A stretch of DNA of 64,000 nucleotides from an uncultured Bacteroidales bacterium. GTDB lineage: Bacteria > Bacteroidota > Bacteroidia > Bacteroidales > Bacteroidaceae. The position numbers and the translations under genes are program-made. Positions 7,500 to 16,707 of the stretch are shown here, one piece after another; the stretch's first letter is position 1; every line of letters starts with the position of its first letter. The stretch covers positions 1-64,000 of the forward strand of contig CADCIP010000006.1 of the NCBI GenBank assembly GCA_902801485.1, read 5' to 3'. The notes beneath the pieces were generated by a model that was not told the DNA's origin, made no database searches, and saw nothing but the letters and a program-made list of their open reading frames with translations.

Positions 7500-9344
7500 A
7501 TTTATGTTTAGTTTTGCATTGTACTCCTTAAGAGTCTCAAGCTGGTTAGACCTTACGTGGATGAAATTCTCGATGCCTGCAGCCTTGAGATCCTCTGTGC
7601 AAGCGGGCGCACCTGCTACAACATAAAGGGCACGGCCGTTCAGATACTTGAAGGCGGGAATTGCGTACTCTGCGTACTCGTCATCGCTTGAGCAGATGAC
7701 AACAATGTCGGCACCTGCCTCCAAAGCCTTGTCAACACCCTCCTCAACAGTAGCGAAGCCTAAGTTGTCGATTACCTTGTAACCGGCAGCAGCCAGGAAG
7801 TTGCAAGAGAACTGGGCACGAGCCTGACGCATAGCCAGGTTACCAATAGTGAGCATAAAGGCAACAGGTACCTTCTTGGCCTTCTCGGTAGCAAGGCGCA
7901 ATGTCTCGAAGTCGCTTGCCAGACGTGTAGGCTTGAGGGCTGCAATCTCGCCCTTCTCGGCACAGCAGCAGCAAGCTGCAACGGGTTCCTTGCCCTCGCT
8001 CTTCTCTGTGAAGTTGGGGAACTGGTTGGTACCCAGCAGGAACTCCTTACGCTTGTCGGCATTGCCATGACGGGTTGCATTGGTCTCGTTGATAACATTC
8101 TGGATATTACCTGCCAAAGCCTCTTTCAGGAAGCCGCCCTTCTCCTCAACACTGAGGAAGAGTTTCCAAGCCTGCTCTGCCAAAGACTTTGTCAAAGTCT
8201 CGACGAAATAAGAACCGCCTGCCACATCAACGATACGGCCAAAGTGGCACTCCTCCTTCAGCAACAGCTGCTGGTTGCGGGCAATACGCTCTGCGAAATC
8301 GGTTGGAGTCTCGTAAGGAGTATCGAAAGGAACAACTACCATACTCTCTACACCACCCAGAGCAGCAGACATAGCCTCGGTCTGACTACGCAACAGGTTT
8401 ACATAGCTGTCGAACAGGGTCTGGTTGTAAGTAGTGGTAACAGCACAGATGTGCATCTTGGCACTCTCCTTGCAGCTGGTATATTGACTGACAATCTGAG
8501 CCCAAAGCATACGTGCAGCACGAACCTTGGCAATCTCCATGAAATAAACACCGTTGATACCCAGGTTGAACTTGATGTTCTGAGCTGCCAACTCAGGTGC
8601 TACACCAGCCTCAACCATTGCAGCCAGATACTCATTACCCCAAGCCAAGGCGTAGCCCAGGTCCTGATAGCTGTATGCACCGGCATCGGTCAGCTTAAAG
8701 GCGTTAACGGCAACGGCACGGAACTTGGGGAAGTCCTTCAGCACCTCCACCATTTCCTTGGCCTGAGCAATCAGGTCGGAACGGTCCTTACCACTGCAGA
8801 GAATCTTTCCGATGGGATCGAAACAGATGCTGCCTGCAATCTTAGCCTTGTCGCAGCCCTTCTCCTCGAAGTAAGCTACCAGCAATTTAGCCAATTCAAG
8901 GCTGTGGCGCTGACAGGTCTTGAAGTTCAGCTCTACGCACTCAACGTAGATACCGTCCAGTAAGGTTGAAATGTACTCGGCGCTCAACTTATCGGCGGGG
9001 ATAACGAATCCGAGGCTGTCAACACCCTTATTCAGGATGTCCAAAGCCTTCTCGTTAGCTGCCTTGGGGCACTCACACTTGATGTCCTGACGGACATACC
9101 ACTCATTGTCTGCGGCCTTGTTGCCGCGAACATAGGGGAACTCGCCTGGAAGGGCGTTAACAAGGCTCAGGTTCTCCACATCTTCCTTGCGGTAGAAGGG
9201 CTCCATGCTGAAACCTTCGTTTGTTCTCCATACCATCTTCTTCTGATAGTCTGCTCCCTTGAGGTCAACCTCAATCTTATCGCGCCATTCCTGACGTGTG
9301 GGCGCAGTAAAGTCAGAGAAGAGTCTTTCTTTACTATCTGCCAT
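7497..9344 (-). CDS. mutA: Methylmalonyl-CoA mutase small subunit, 615 aa
   Basis: The non-catalytic partner of the heterodimeric mutase. The TIM-barrel part aligns with the family (FSMEPFYRKEDVENL near residue 45; AARMLWAQIVSQY near residue 285). The C-terminal domain has the cobalamin-domain fold but no DxHxxG motif, as expected for the small subunit. A linker near residue 460 contains four cysteines in a row (VAACCCCAEKGE), which I do not associate with this family. It is the first gene of the mutA / four-helix-bundle / mutB operon. The promoter at 9388-9419 lies about 40 bp upstream of the ATG. Confidence 0.95.
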   Translation of the reverse strand: MADSKERLFSDFTAPTRQEWRDKIEVDLKGADYQKKMVWRTNEGFSMEPFYRKEDVENLSLVNALPGEFPYVRGNKAADNEWYVRQDIKCECPKAANEKALDILNKGVDSLGFVIPADKLSAEYISTLLDGIYVECVELNFKTCQRHSLELAKLLVAYFEEKGCDKAKIAGSICFDPIGKILCSGKDRSDLIAQAKEMVEVLKDFPKFRAVAVNAFKLTDAGAYSYQDLGYALAWGNEYLAAMVEAGVAPELAAQNIKFNLGINGVYFMEIAKVRAARMLWAQIVSQYTSCKESAKMHICAVTTTYNQTLFDSYVNLLRSQTEAMSAALGGVESMVVVPFDTPYETPTDFAERIARNQQLLLKEECHFGRIVDVAGGSYFVETLTKSLAEQAWKLFLSVEEKGGFLKEALAGNIQNVINETNATRHGNADKRKEFLLGTNQFPNFTEKSEGKEPVAACCCCAEKGEIAALKPTRLASDFETLRLATEKAKKVPVAFMLTIGNLAMRQARAQFSCNFLAAAGYKVIDNLGFATVEEGVDKALEAGADIVVICSSDDEYAEYAIPAFKYLNGRALYVVAGAPACTEDLKAAGIENFIHVRSNQLETLKEYNAKLNIN

Positions 9345-9387
9345 ATTGATTATTAAAATAAATAATGTTATCTGCTAAAAGCGGACA

Positions 9388-9419
9388 CAAAGTTACGCCA
9401 TTTTTGGCACAACAACAAA
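9388..9419 (-). promoter_or_regulatory. Promoter of the methylmalonyl-CoA mutase operon
   Basis: On the minus strand, TTTG (9416-9419), 20 nt, TAACTTTG (9388-9395). The predicted start near 9381 gives a leader of about 37 nt, too short for a cobalamin riboswitch, and I see none. Confidence 0.75.
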
Positions 9420-9582
9420 TAAAAGCGGATAAAATGAATAATTATGCACACAAAAAAACAGAAATACCATCTGTGGATAACAATCTATTCTTTTTTTTCC
9501 TTACCTTTGCACCCGAAATTCAGCCTACAGGCTTTAGTTTGTTTAAGTTAAAGGGAAGTATTAGAAGTAAAGTCATATAAGA

Positions 9583-11331
9583 ATGGAATGGTTTCTTAGT
9601 CTTCTGACCAACACATCAGGTGTAGGTCATATTGTTATGCTATACGCATTTGTCATAGCAGTAGGTATTGCTTTGGGACGTGTGAAAATAGGCGGTAAAA
9701 AGAACGGCATAGCCTTAGGCGTGACATTCGTGCTTTTTGTGGGAATCCTTATGGGGCATCTGCACAAAAGTGCGGGGTTTGTATCAGAAGAGGGCTTTGC
9801 TGCGCCTGGCAACGTGCTGACATTCATCCAGGACTTTGGTCTTATACTCTTTGTCTATTGTATAGGTATTCAGGTAGGCCCCGGCTTTATGGAATCCTTC
9901 AAGACGGGAGGCATTAAGATGAACCTTATTGCCGTAGGAATCGTGCTGCTGAACGTTATCTGCTGCATCAGTCTGTTCTTTATGATATTCTACAAGGGAG
10001 GCAGTATGGCTGGCGAGAACAGCCGGAGTCTGGCCATGATGGTGGGTGTGCTTTGCGGGGCCATCACCAACACTCCGGGCTTGGGTGCTGCCACAGAAGC
10101 ATGCAGCACCATATTCGGTTCCAGTGCTCCCTCCATTGCAAACGGCTATGCTTGTGCATACCCTCTTGGTGTGGTTGGAATTATCTTAGCTACCATTGTC
10201 GTACGTTACCTTACACGCACCTCGTTAAAAGATGAGCAGGAAGCCTTAGAGCAAGAGAAGGCAGCGAACCCTCATGCCACGCCTCACCGTATGACTATTT
10301 GCTGCAAGAACCCCTATATCTTAGGTAAAACCATCATGCAGATTCGTGAGTTCCTGGGGCACGACTTCGTTTGCAGCCGAATTCTCCAACAGGGACACGT
10401 CTGCATCCCTAACCGTAACACTATTTTGGGTGACGGTGACCTGCTTTATGTCACCTGTGCCGAAGCCGACACCGAAGCAGTGAAAGCATTTATCGGTCCG
10501 GAAGACAACAGTATTGTCTGGGAAAAGCAGGATGTTCCTATGGTAAGCAAACACGTGTTGGTGACACAACCCCAAATGGCTGGCAAAACGCTGGGCGAGA
10601 TTCACTTCAGCAGTGTTTACGGGGTAAATGTAACGCGTGTCCGCAGAGGCGACCTGAACCTTTTCGGAGAGCGAAACCTTCGCCTGCAAATAGGCGACCG
10701 CGTGGTAGTGGTTGGTCCTGAGGATGCTGTGGACCGAGTAGCAGCCAAGATGGGTAACAGTATGAAGAAACTGGACCACCCCAACCTGTCAGCCATCTTC
10801 ATTGGTATTCTGGTGGGTATTATCTTTGGTTCTATACCTTTTGCCCTTCCCGGAGTTCCCACACCAGTTAAGTTGGGTTTGGCTGGAGGTCCGTTAATTG
10901 TGGCAATCGCCATCGGCGCATACGGTTATAAGTTCAAGTTGAATGCCTATACTACCACCAGTGCCAACCTGATGTTGCGCGAGATAGGTTTGGCTCTCTT
11001 CCTGGCCAGCGTGGGCATCAAGGCTGGAGCCAACTTTGTGGATACAGTAATAGACGGTGACGGACTTACCTACGTCTGGTGCGGATTCCTTATAACTGTA
11101 CTTCCTATTCTTATTATGGGATTTGTAGCACGCAAGTGGGCAAAAATCAACTACTGCACACTTATGGGTCTTATTGCCGGTTCCACAACAGACCCTCCTG
11201 CATTGGCCTTTGCCAACCAGACAGCAGGAAACGATGCTCCAGCCGTAGGCTACAGCACCGTTTATCCACTGAGTATGTTCTTACGAATCCTTACTGCCCA
11301 GCTTATTATTCTGTTGCTCTGCGTAGCGTAA
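9583..11331 (+). CDS. AspT/YidE-YbjL-type transporter with two TrkA-C domains, 582 aa
   Basis: An inner-membrane transporter of the aspartate:alanine exchanger family. It has the family's duplicated plan: a first permease half (residues 1-215, about six membrane helices, with [12 protein letters not shown] as the pore-loop motif), two TrkA-C/RCK-C regulatory domains (about 235-310 and 320-400), and a second permease half (405-582) with the matching motif [13 protein letters not shown]. Substrates of characterised members are dicarboxylic or amino acids; this one cannot be assigned. It is transcribed away from the mutase operon; a TACCTTTG box at 9502-9509 could be its -7 element, though I see no clear -33 box. 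Its stop lies three bases from the convergent gene at 11335. Confidence 0.85.
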   Translation: MEWFLSLLTNTSGVGHIVMLYAFVIAVGIALGRVKIGGKKNGIALGVTFVLFVGILMGHLHKSAGFVSEEGFAAPGNVLTFIQDFGLILFVYCIGIQVGPGFMESFKTGGIKMNLIAVGIVLLNVICCISLFFMIFYKGGSMAGENSRSLAMMVGVLCGAITNTPGLGAATEACSTIFGSSAPSIANGYACAYPLGVVGIILATIVVRYLTRTSLKDEQEALEQEKAANPHATPHRMTICCKNPYILGKTIMQIREFLGHDFVCSRILQQGHVCIPNRNTILGDGDLLYVTCAEADTEAVKAFIGPEDNSIVWEKQDVPMVSKHVLVTQPQMAGKTLGEIHFSSVYGVNVTRVRRGDLNLFGERNLRLQIGDRVVVVGPEDAVDRVAAKMGNSMKKLDHPNLSAIFIGILVGIIFGSIPFALPGVPTPVKLGLAGGPLIVAIAIGAYGYKFKLNAYTTTSANLMLREIGLALFLASVGIKAGANFVDTVIDGDGLTYVWCGFLITVLPILIMGFVARKWAKINYCTLMGLIAGSTTDPPALAFANQTAGNDAPAVGYSTVYPLSMFLRILTAQLIILLLCVA

Positions 11332-11334
11332 GAA

Positions 11335-14300
11335 TTAGCGCTTTAAGGCCGTGCGACCATTGAGGTCATAGCTATTGCCCTTCCCATCTGTAATGATGAC
11401 CCTTGAACGGTCAAGCACCTTGCGTGCGGATGCCTCACTCTCAACTTTATTAATGCCCGTGACATCAGGAAGCAGCAGCAATGTCTGATACTCTTCTTCT
11501 GTAATGGGAATAACCGTACCGTGACGAGGTGTAAATGCTCCTTGTGTGGTGGTATTCTTGCGGAAGGTAAAGGTAAAGAGGTCTGGCGATGAGCAGAACT
11601 GGTAGTGACCGTTCATGTAGCAGTCGTACATCAAAATCCAGTCATCGCTATTGATAAGTCGGAATATGCCGGCTCCCTCCACTGCCTCGGTAGTCTGTTG
11701 CAGGGTACCCGAAGGTGCGCTCCACTGGCTGCCTTCCTGTCCCTCCGGAGCAGTAAGACTTGTTGCTGTGACCTGACAAATACCGCCGGCACCCTCGTTC
11801 TTGTAGAAGGCATGGTAAAGACTGTCGTTCTCGTTGAAGACAATATCCATATCGATGGTAGCACCGCCCCGGTCGTAGAAGTAAGTGGGCGTTCCCTCCA
11901 AATCGGTAAAGTCTTCGTTGGCATAGGCATAGAACACCTTGTCGTAAGGCACAACGCCATCGTTAGTCAGAATAGAGAAATAAATAAGGTATTTCTTTGC
12001 AACAGGGTCATAGATGGTTTCCGGTGCCCACACACGTGTAACATTGGCAAAATATGTTCCGACAAAGCGTGTCGGGAAATGCACTGTACTGGTCTGCCAG
12101 TTAACAAGGTCGTCCGACCGCATAAGTACCATTCCACGATTGCTGCTCCACCCCAGTTCGGAGCGCATATCTGTGGCAACCATGTAGAAACGTCCGTCCT
12201 CGCCACGAAGGATGTGCGGGTCACGTAATCCTCCCATGACGGTAATACCTTTTGCGGCAATCACAGGTTTGTTCTTGTTAATAACCTTGTAATCGTAGCC
12301 ATCGCTTGAAACAGCATAATAGATATTCTCGTCGGTGTTACTGGGGAAGAACGTGAAGAGATAATGGCCGTAGGGGCTGTCCTTCTGGTGGACAAAGACA
12401 TCAAACGTCTTGGTTGCCGTCTCTTCTCCGTTGGTCAGGGTTGCAGTAAGGGTCACGTGCTGGCGTGTATCCTCCGGTATTCCCACAACCTTACCCGCAT
12501 TGGAGAGCAATTCGGTATTGTCCGACTCCCAAGCGATAGTGGTACCATAAGCCCCCTTAGTGGGAAGAGCGACACCCTCGTAGAGGTTATTGATGCTACT
12601 GGGAAGTGTCAGCGCTTCCAAATCCATACGTATAGCATCCTTGTCGCTGAGGTGATTCAAAGCTTCAGCATCTGCTGCCAATAATGCCAGTTCTTCGGCA
12701 CTGATAGCAGTATCATATATACGGAAATCAGCATAGAGTGCATCTTTAAGGAAGGCATCTCCATCATAGCAGCTTCGGCCAAGATAGTTCATGACCAGCC
12801 TGTTCAAATCTGCAGGATGAATCGATACATTCATATTCTGCTGTTTCTTCTGACCGTTGAGATAAAGTGAACCGGAGTTACCATTCTGAATATAAGTAAC
12901 ATTCACCCATTCACCCTGACTGATAGGCATGGCTGCGCTGACACTGGCTTCACCGCTCCAGTTAGTGGGTGAAATGGCATAACGTGTATCCTTGGCACTA
13001 AGGAAGAGATAGCCTTGGCTGGAACTTCTGGCAAAACACCAGATAAAGTTGCCGGCACCTGAAACTGATGTAGTCTTGGGAACATAAAGGGTGGTGCTGA
13101 TGGTGAATGTGTCATCCAACTTGCCTACGGCTTTTGCGAAGTCTTCACCGAAATCGAAGTAACCATCTGATGAGCCCAGATTTAGCACAGGCGTTGATCC
13201 GAAAGCTGTAAGTTGTGCTCCATTCTGCAAAGAACCGGTAAACTGACCTTGAGCATCGTTCACTGTCGAAAAGTCGAAAACAATGGGGAACGTCACATCC
13301 TCTGTTTTTTGCTGTGGTCGCGCATCAAAAAGTATCTTCACCTCTTCTGCAGAGAGTGCTTTATCGAAGATGCGGAAGTTGTCCATCAGGGTATTCGTCA
13401 TATAGGCATCGGACTCGTATGGCGAACGTCCCAACCAATTCTGAGTGATGCTGGAGGCAAAATCAGCAGGATGTATAGAGGTACTGCAGGTCCCTCTTTT
13501 CTCACCATCCACATAGATGGTGCAGGTACTATTCTGTTGGACGACAGTTACCGTGTGCCACTCTTCCTCACGGAGTCCCTTGGAAGAGTTTGCCTTATAA
13601 GCCGTGGAGTTCTTTATTTCGTAATACCAATTGGCATTGCCCGCCTGATTGACAAGGGCTGAGTACTGACCTGTTCCATTGCCCATTGCCCAAGCCCAGC
13701 AATAGCTTCCCAACGAATTATTTATGCCTACATTAAGGTCGAGCGAGATGGTATAGTCACCCTTGAGTTGTCCCAGTACATTGCGTGCCATTTGCGTACC
13801 AAGGTCCAAGTAACCCTTATTGTTGCCTGTGGATAGAACACGGTTGCCATCGTCAAGGGTAACAAATGAAGCTGAACCCTTAAGGGCAGCAGCAAATGTG
13901 CCGCTGTCATCACCGTCACAGTCAAAACTATAGTTCACTAACCGATTACCTATCTTGGATACAGGATCTTCAGGACCTTGATTTTCAAAACCGATGATGA
14001 AATCGCCTACGATAGGCATGTGGTCCGAGGTAACCTTGTCGTTTACCACTTCGTAACTCAATTTCTCCACGCCGCCTATTGGGTCGTAGCTGATAATGTG
14101 GTCTATGACGTAGATTCCATCGCTCCATGTAGGAGTCTTCATGTCGGAGTGATAAGTAAAGCCATTCTCTTGCAGGTACTTGGTGAGTACACCTCGGGCT
14201 CCTTGCATCTCCTCATCGGTACCGTCGTCGTTAAAGTCACCGGCAATGATGATGGGTTTGCCTTTCTCCGCCCATTGTTCAGCTGCCGCCTTGATGATGG

Positions 14301-16560
14301 GGCCTGTCCCGCGTCTTGCATTTGCAGAGAGGCCTACGTGCAAGCTGGCAAAGACATAGTTTTCGAACTCGGCCATCAGCATGCGACGAGGTTCACCGTC
14401 GGCTGTAAGCGAAACGGCCTTGATGCTGAGCGGTATTTCCTTACACAGGATACCGATGCCGTAACCCGTGAGAGCACTACAGAATATGCCATACATACCT
14501 GTGGCCTCAGCCAGTTCCTTAATCTGATATTTGTAGTCGGAACGTGAAGAGAAGACGCTGTCCACTTCCTGCAGAGCCACCACATCGGCATTCTGGGCTG
14601 CAATGACCTTAGCCGTTCTGGGCAGATTCAGGCCGTCCTTGTTTCCTGCGCAGTGCTTCACGTTGTAACTCATCACACGCAATGGCACTTTCTTGTATTT
14701 GTCATAGATGGGCTCCGTGTATTCACCCTTTGCTGCCGCCTCTAAATTCTTGATGTCGCTTTCATAGATAATGTCATAGGCACTCTCGGCCAGGTCTTTG
14801 TCGGCCTTTTCCCACTGGTTGCGGTATGCCTGCAACTGCTCCTCGCTTAGGTTGCTGTGGTCTGTGAAGTCGGGGTGTCCCACTTCGTCCAACTTCTTGG
14901 CAAGAGTCAGCTTCAACTGGGCTGATGGACTATCCAACGATGCGGCATCGACCTTCTGTACCTTCCATTGTTCCACCAAAACCCCTTCTGTACCGATATG
15001 GGTGTAAGGCGTACCTTTAACTGGAGTGAACATTTCCCCGTCGGAATTATAGATTTGACACTTCTTGCGGTCACCTGTCACACTGGTGAACAGCAGCGGC
15101 TCTTCAGCATCGTCCGCCATGTACACAAGACCGTCAATCATTGAGCCGCTGACGTATTTGCCCGTCACATAGTTGCGGATATTGTACAGGCCGTTCTTCC
15201 TGTCCACAGCCTCTATACGGTAGATGCTGCGCGGGTCGCCGTTATGCATATTATCCAGAATCAGGCTGGCGCCAAGTTCGTATGCAGGCGCATCGGCTTT
15301 CAGGTCAGTCCAGCATTTCTTCTCCGAACTGTTGGCATAAATGATGTTGTAGTAGCCGTTCGACACGTTGAAGTAATCAGACGGTTCCTCAGGGCCGGGA
15401 TTCACCTTCATCAGCTTCCAGCGCCCGGGGTAGCCATTAGTGGCACCGTCGCCAGGATAGTCGTCATCGCCCACATTCTGCTTGGCAAGGCTGTTATTCG
15501 GACGGTCATTACGTAAGTAGCCCTGCACGTGGGGCGAGTGTTCCGACTCGCTGTTGGTCATGAAAAAGCGGCCCTCGCCGTCTTCCAAGTCGGTCAGCGT
15601 ATAGCCCACAGGATCGTCAGAGAATACGACGTCATCCTCTTCGGGACTGGTATTCATGTTACCCAGGTATTTGTTGTTCTCCTTGTTTCGGAATGCCCAC
15701 TGGTCGCCCACCTTCACGGCAAACCAAATAAAGCCGTTTGCTTCTTTATCCAGGTCGGCCCAATACACGTACTGGTCACCCCATTTAATCTTGAAGTTCT
15801 CCTGCAAGCAGGCCATAGCCTTGGGCAGGGTCGTGCTGCTGCCGTTGAATTTGGTACGGTCGCTGACGATGTAATACTGCTCAAATTCCTTAATCTCGCT
15901 TATGTCCGTAATATAGGGATTTCCCGTGTAGCTGTCCACCTCGTAAATTTGCCAGCGTCCAGGGTAGCCATTGGCTGCTCCGTCTTTTGGGTAGTCATCA
16001 TCTCCCACGTTCTGTTTGGCCAGACTGTTGTTCGGGCGGTCGCTACGCAGATAGCCCTGCACGTGGGGAGAATGATTGTCATCGCTGCTGGTCATAAAGA
16101 AGCGGCCCTCACCGTCTTCTAAGTCCGTGAGCGTGTAACCCACAGGAGTAGCAGAAAAAAGCACATCATCGTCATAGCTGTTCTTCACTCCAATGTACTC
16201 ACCCTTCACCTTGTTCTTGAAAGCCCACTTACCGTCATCCATTTTCTCGGCAATCCATTGGAAACCTTCCTCGTCAGCGTCGAAATCTCCCCAATAGACA
16301 AAGTAGATGCCTTCCGACGGCTTATCCCAGTTGATTTTGTAGCTGTCCAGTTTGTAGGACATACCCTTGGGTTTGCCCGAAGAGTTGCCTGCGTACTTGG
16401 TGCGGTCGCTAATCAGGAAATACGTCTTGCCGTCCTGTAGGTCGTCGGCATAAAAAACACGCTTGTACCCCTCGATAAGGTCTTGAGCGCTGATATTTGT
16501 TCCGTTCAGCATTATTGCTGTCAAGAAGAGTAGTAAAGAAGATTTTACCCGTTTCATCAT
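11335..16560 (-). CDS. Giant secreted endonuclease/exonuclease/phosphatase - LamG - GH43 protein, 1741 aa
   Basis: A signal peptide (1-25) is followed by two near-identical modules (about 30-205 and 215-390), both with VGYTLTDLEDGEGRFFMT and the segment HSPHVQGYLR. A third related module ends near 540. Residues 623-850 are an endonuclease/exonuclease/phosphatase domain with SYNVKH, ALQEVD, AGDFND and SDHMPI, so the metal and catalytic residues are intact. Two LamG/concanavalin-like domains follow (about 870-1085 and 1090-1300), then an Ig-like spacer and a C-terminal GH43-like five-bladed propeller (about 1400-1690: GLRDPHI, WAPETIYDP, MDIVF, EGAGIF). It would act outside the cell on glycans and perhaps on phosphodiesters. 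It starts from its own promoter at 16594-16624. I know GH43-LamG proteins, but not this combination. Confidence 0.85.
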   Translation of the reverse strand: MMKRVKSSLLLFLTAIMLNGTNISAQDLIEGYKRVFYADDLQDGKTYFLISDRTKYAGNSSGKPKGMSYKLDSYKINWDKPSEGIYFVYWGDFDADEEGFQWIAEKMDDGKWAFKNKVKGEYIGVKNSYDDDVLFSATPVGYTLTDLEDGEGRFFMTSSDDNHSPHVQGYLRSDRPNNSLAKQNVGDDDYPKDGAANGYPGRWQIYEVDSYTGNPYITDISEIKEFEQYYIVSDRTKFNGSSTTLPKAMACLQENFKIKWGDQYVYWADLDKEANGFIWFAVKVGDQWAFRNKENNKYLGNMNTSPEEDDVVFSDDPVGYTLTDLEDGEGRFFMTNSESEHSPHVQGYLRNDRPNNSLAKQNVGDDDYPGDGATNGYPGRWKLMKVNPGPEEPSDYFNVSNGYYNIIYANSSEKKCWTDLKADAPAYELGASLILDNMHNGDPRSIYRIEAVDRKNGLYNIRNYVTGKYVSGSMIDGLVYMADDAEEPLLFTSVTGDRKKCQIYNSDGEMFTPVKGTPYTHIGTEGVLVEQWKVQKVDAASLDSPSAQLKLTLAKKLDEVGHPDFTDHSNLSEEQLQAYRNQWEKADKDLAESAYDIIYESDIKNLEAAAKGEYTEPIYDKYKKVPLRVMSYNVKHCAGNKDGLNLPRTAKVIAAQNADVVALQEVDSVFSSRSDYKYQIKELAEATGMYGIFCSALTGYGIGILCKEIPLSIKAVSLTADGEPRRMLMAEFENYVFASLHVGLSANARRGTGPIIKAAAEQWAEKGKPIIIAGDFNDDGTDEEMQGARGVLTKYLQENGFTYHSDMKTPTWSDGIYVIDHIISYDPIGGVEKLSYEVVNDKVTSDHMPIVGDFIIGFENQGPEDPVSKIGNRLVNYSFDCDGDDSGTFAAALKGSASFVTLDDGNRVLSTGNNKGYLDLGTQMARNVLGQLKGDYTISLDLNVGINNSLGSYCWAWAMGNGTGQYSALVNQAGNANWYYEIKNSTAYKANSSKGLREEEWHTVTVVQQNSTCTIYVDGEKRGTCSTSIHPADFASSITQNWLGRSPYESDAYMTNTLMDNFRIFDKALSAEEVKILFDARPQQKTEDVTFPIVFDFSTVNDAQGQFTGSLQNGAQLTAFGSTPVLNLGSSDGYFDFGEDFAKAVGKLDDTFTISTTLYVPKTTSVSGAGNFIWCFARSSSQGYLFLSAKDTRYAISPTNWSGEASVSAAMPISQGEWVNVTYIQNGNSGSLYLNGQKKQQNMNVSIHPADLNRLVMNYLGRSCYDGDAFLKDALYADFRIYDTAISAEELALLAADAEALNHLSDKDAIRMDLEALTLPSSINNLYEGVALPTKGAYGTTIAWESDNTELLSNAGKVVGIPEDTRQHVTLTATLTNGEETATKTFDVFVHQKDSPYGHYLFTFFPSNTDENIYYAVSSDGYDYKVINKNKPVIAAKGITVMGGLRDPHILRGEDGRFYMVATDMRSELGWSSNRGMVLMRSDDLVNWQTSTVHFPTRFVGTYFANVTRVWAPETIYDPVAKKYLIYFSILTNDGVVPYDKVFYAYANEDFTDLEGTPTYFYDRGGATIDMDIVFNENDSLYHAFYKNEGAGGICQVTATSLTAPEGQEGSQWSAPSGTLQQTTEAVEGAGIFRLINSDDWILMYDCYMNGHYQFCSSPDLFTFTFRKNTTTQGAFTPRHGTVIPITEEEYQTLLLLPDVTGINKVESEASARKVLDRSRVIITDGKGNSYDLNGRTALKR

Positions 16561-16593
16561 TAAAAAATAATTTAAGGTTGATATTTATGGAGA

Positions 16594-16624
16594 CAAAATT
16601 ATAAATAACTATACGGAAAACAAA
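16594..16624 (-). promoter_or_regulatory. Promoter of the EEP-GH43 gene
   Basis: On the minus strand, TTTG (16621-16624), 19 nt, TAATTTTG (16594-16601). The ATG at 16560 is about 30 nt downstream of the predicted start. Confidence 0.65.
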
Positions 16625-16707
16625 ATAAAAGCCTGTTTTTATTTTCATTTCCGGATAGAAGTTACAAAAAAATGCCACCTATTATATATATGGTGACTCA
16701 CGCAGTT

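Noticed and set aside
8067..8963. 298-codon plus-strand frame opposite mutA
   Set aside because: It is an antisense shadow of a conserved gene with strong codon bias.
9345..9400. Cobalamin riboswitch before the B12-dependent mutase
   Set aside because: The promoter leaves a leader of only about 37 nt and there is no room for the B12 box and fold.
9365..9580. 71-codon plus-strand frame before the AspT-like gene
   Set aside because: It covers both divergent promoter regions and has no homology pattern or start signal.
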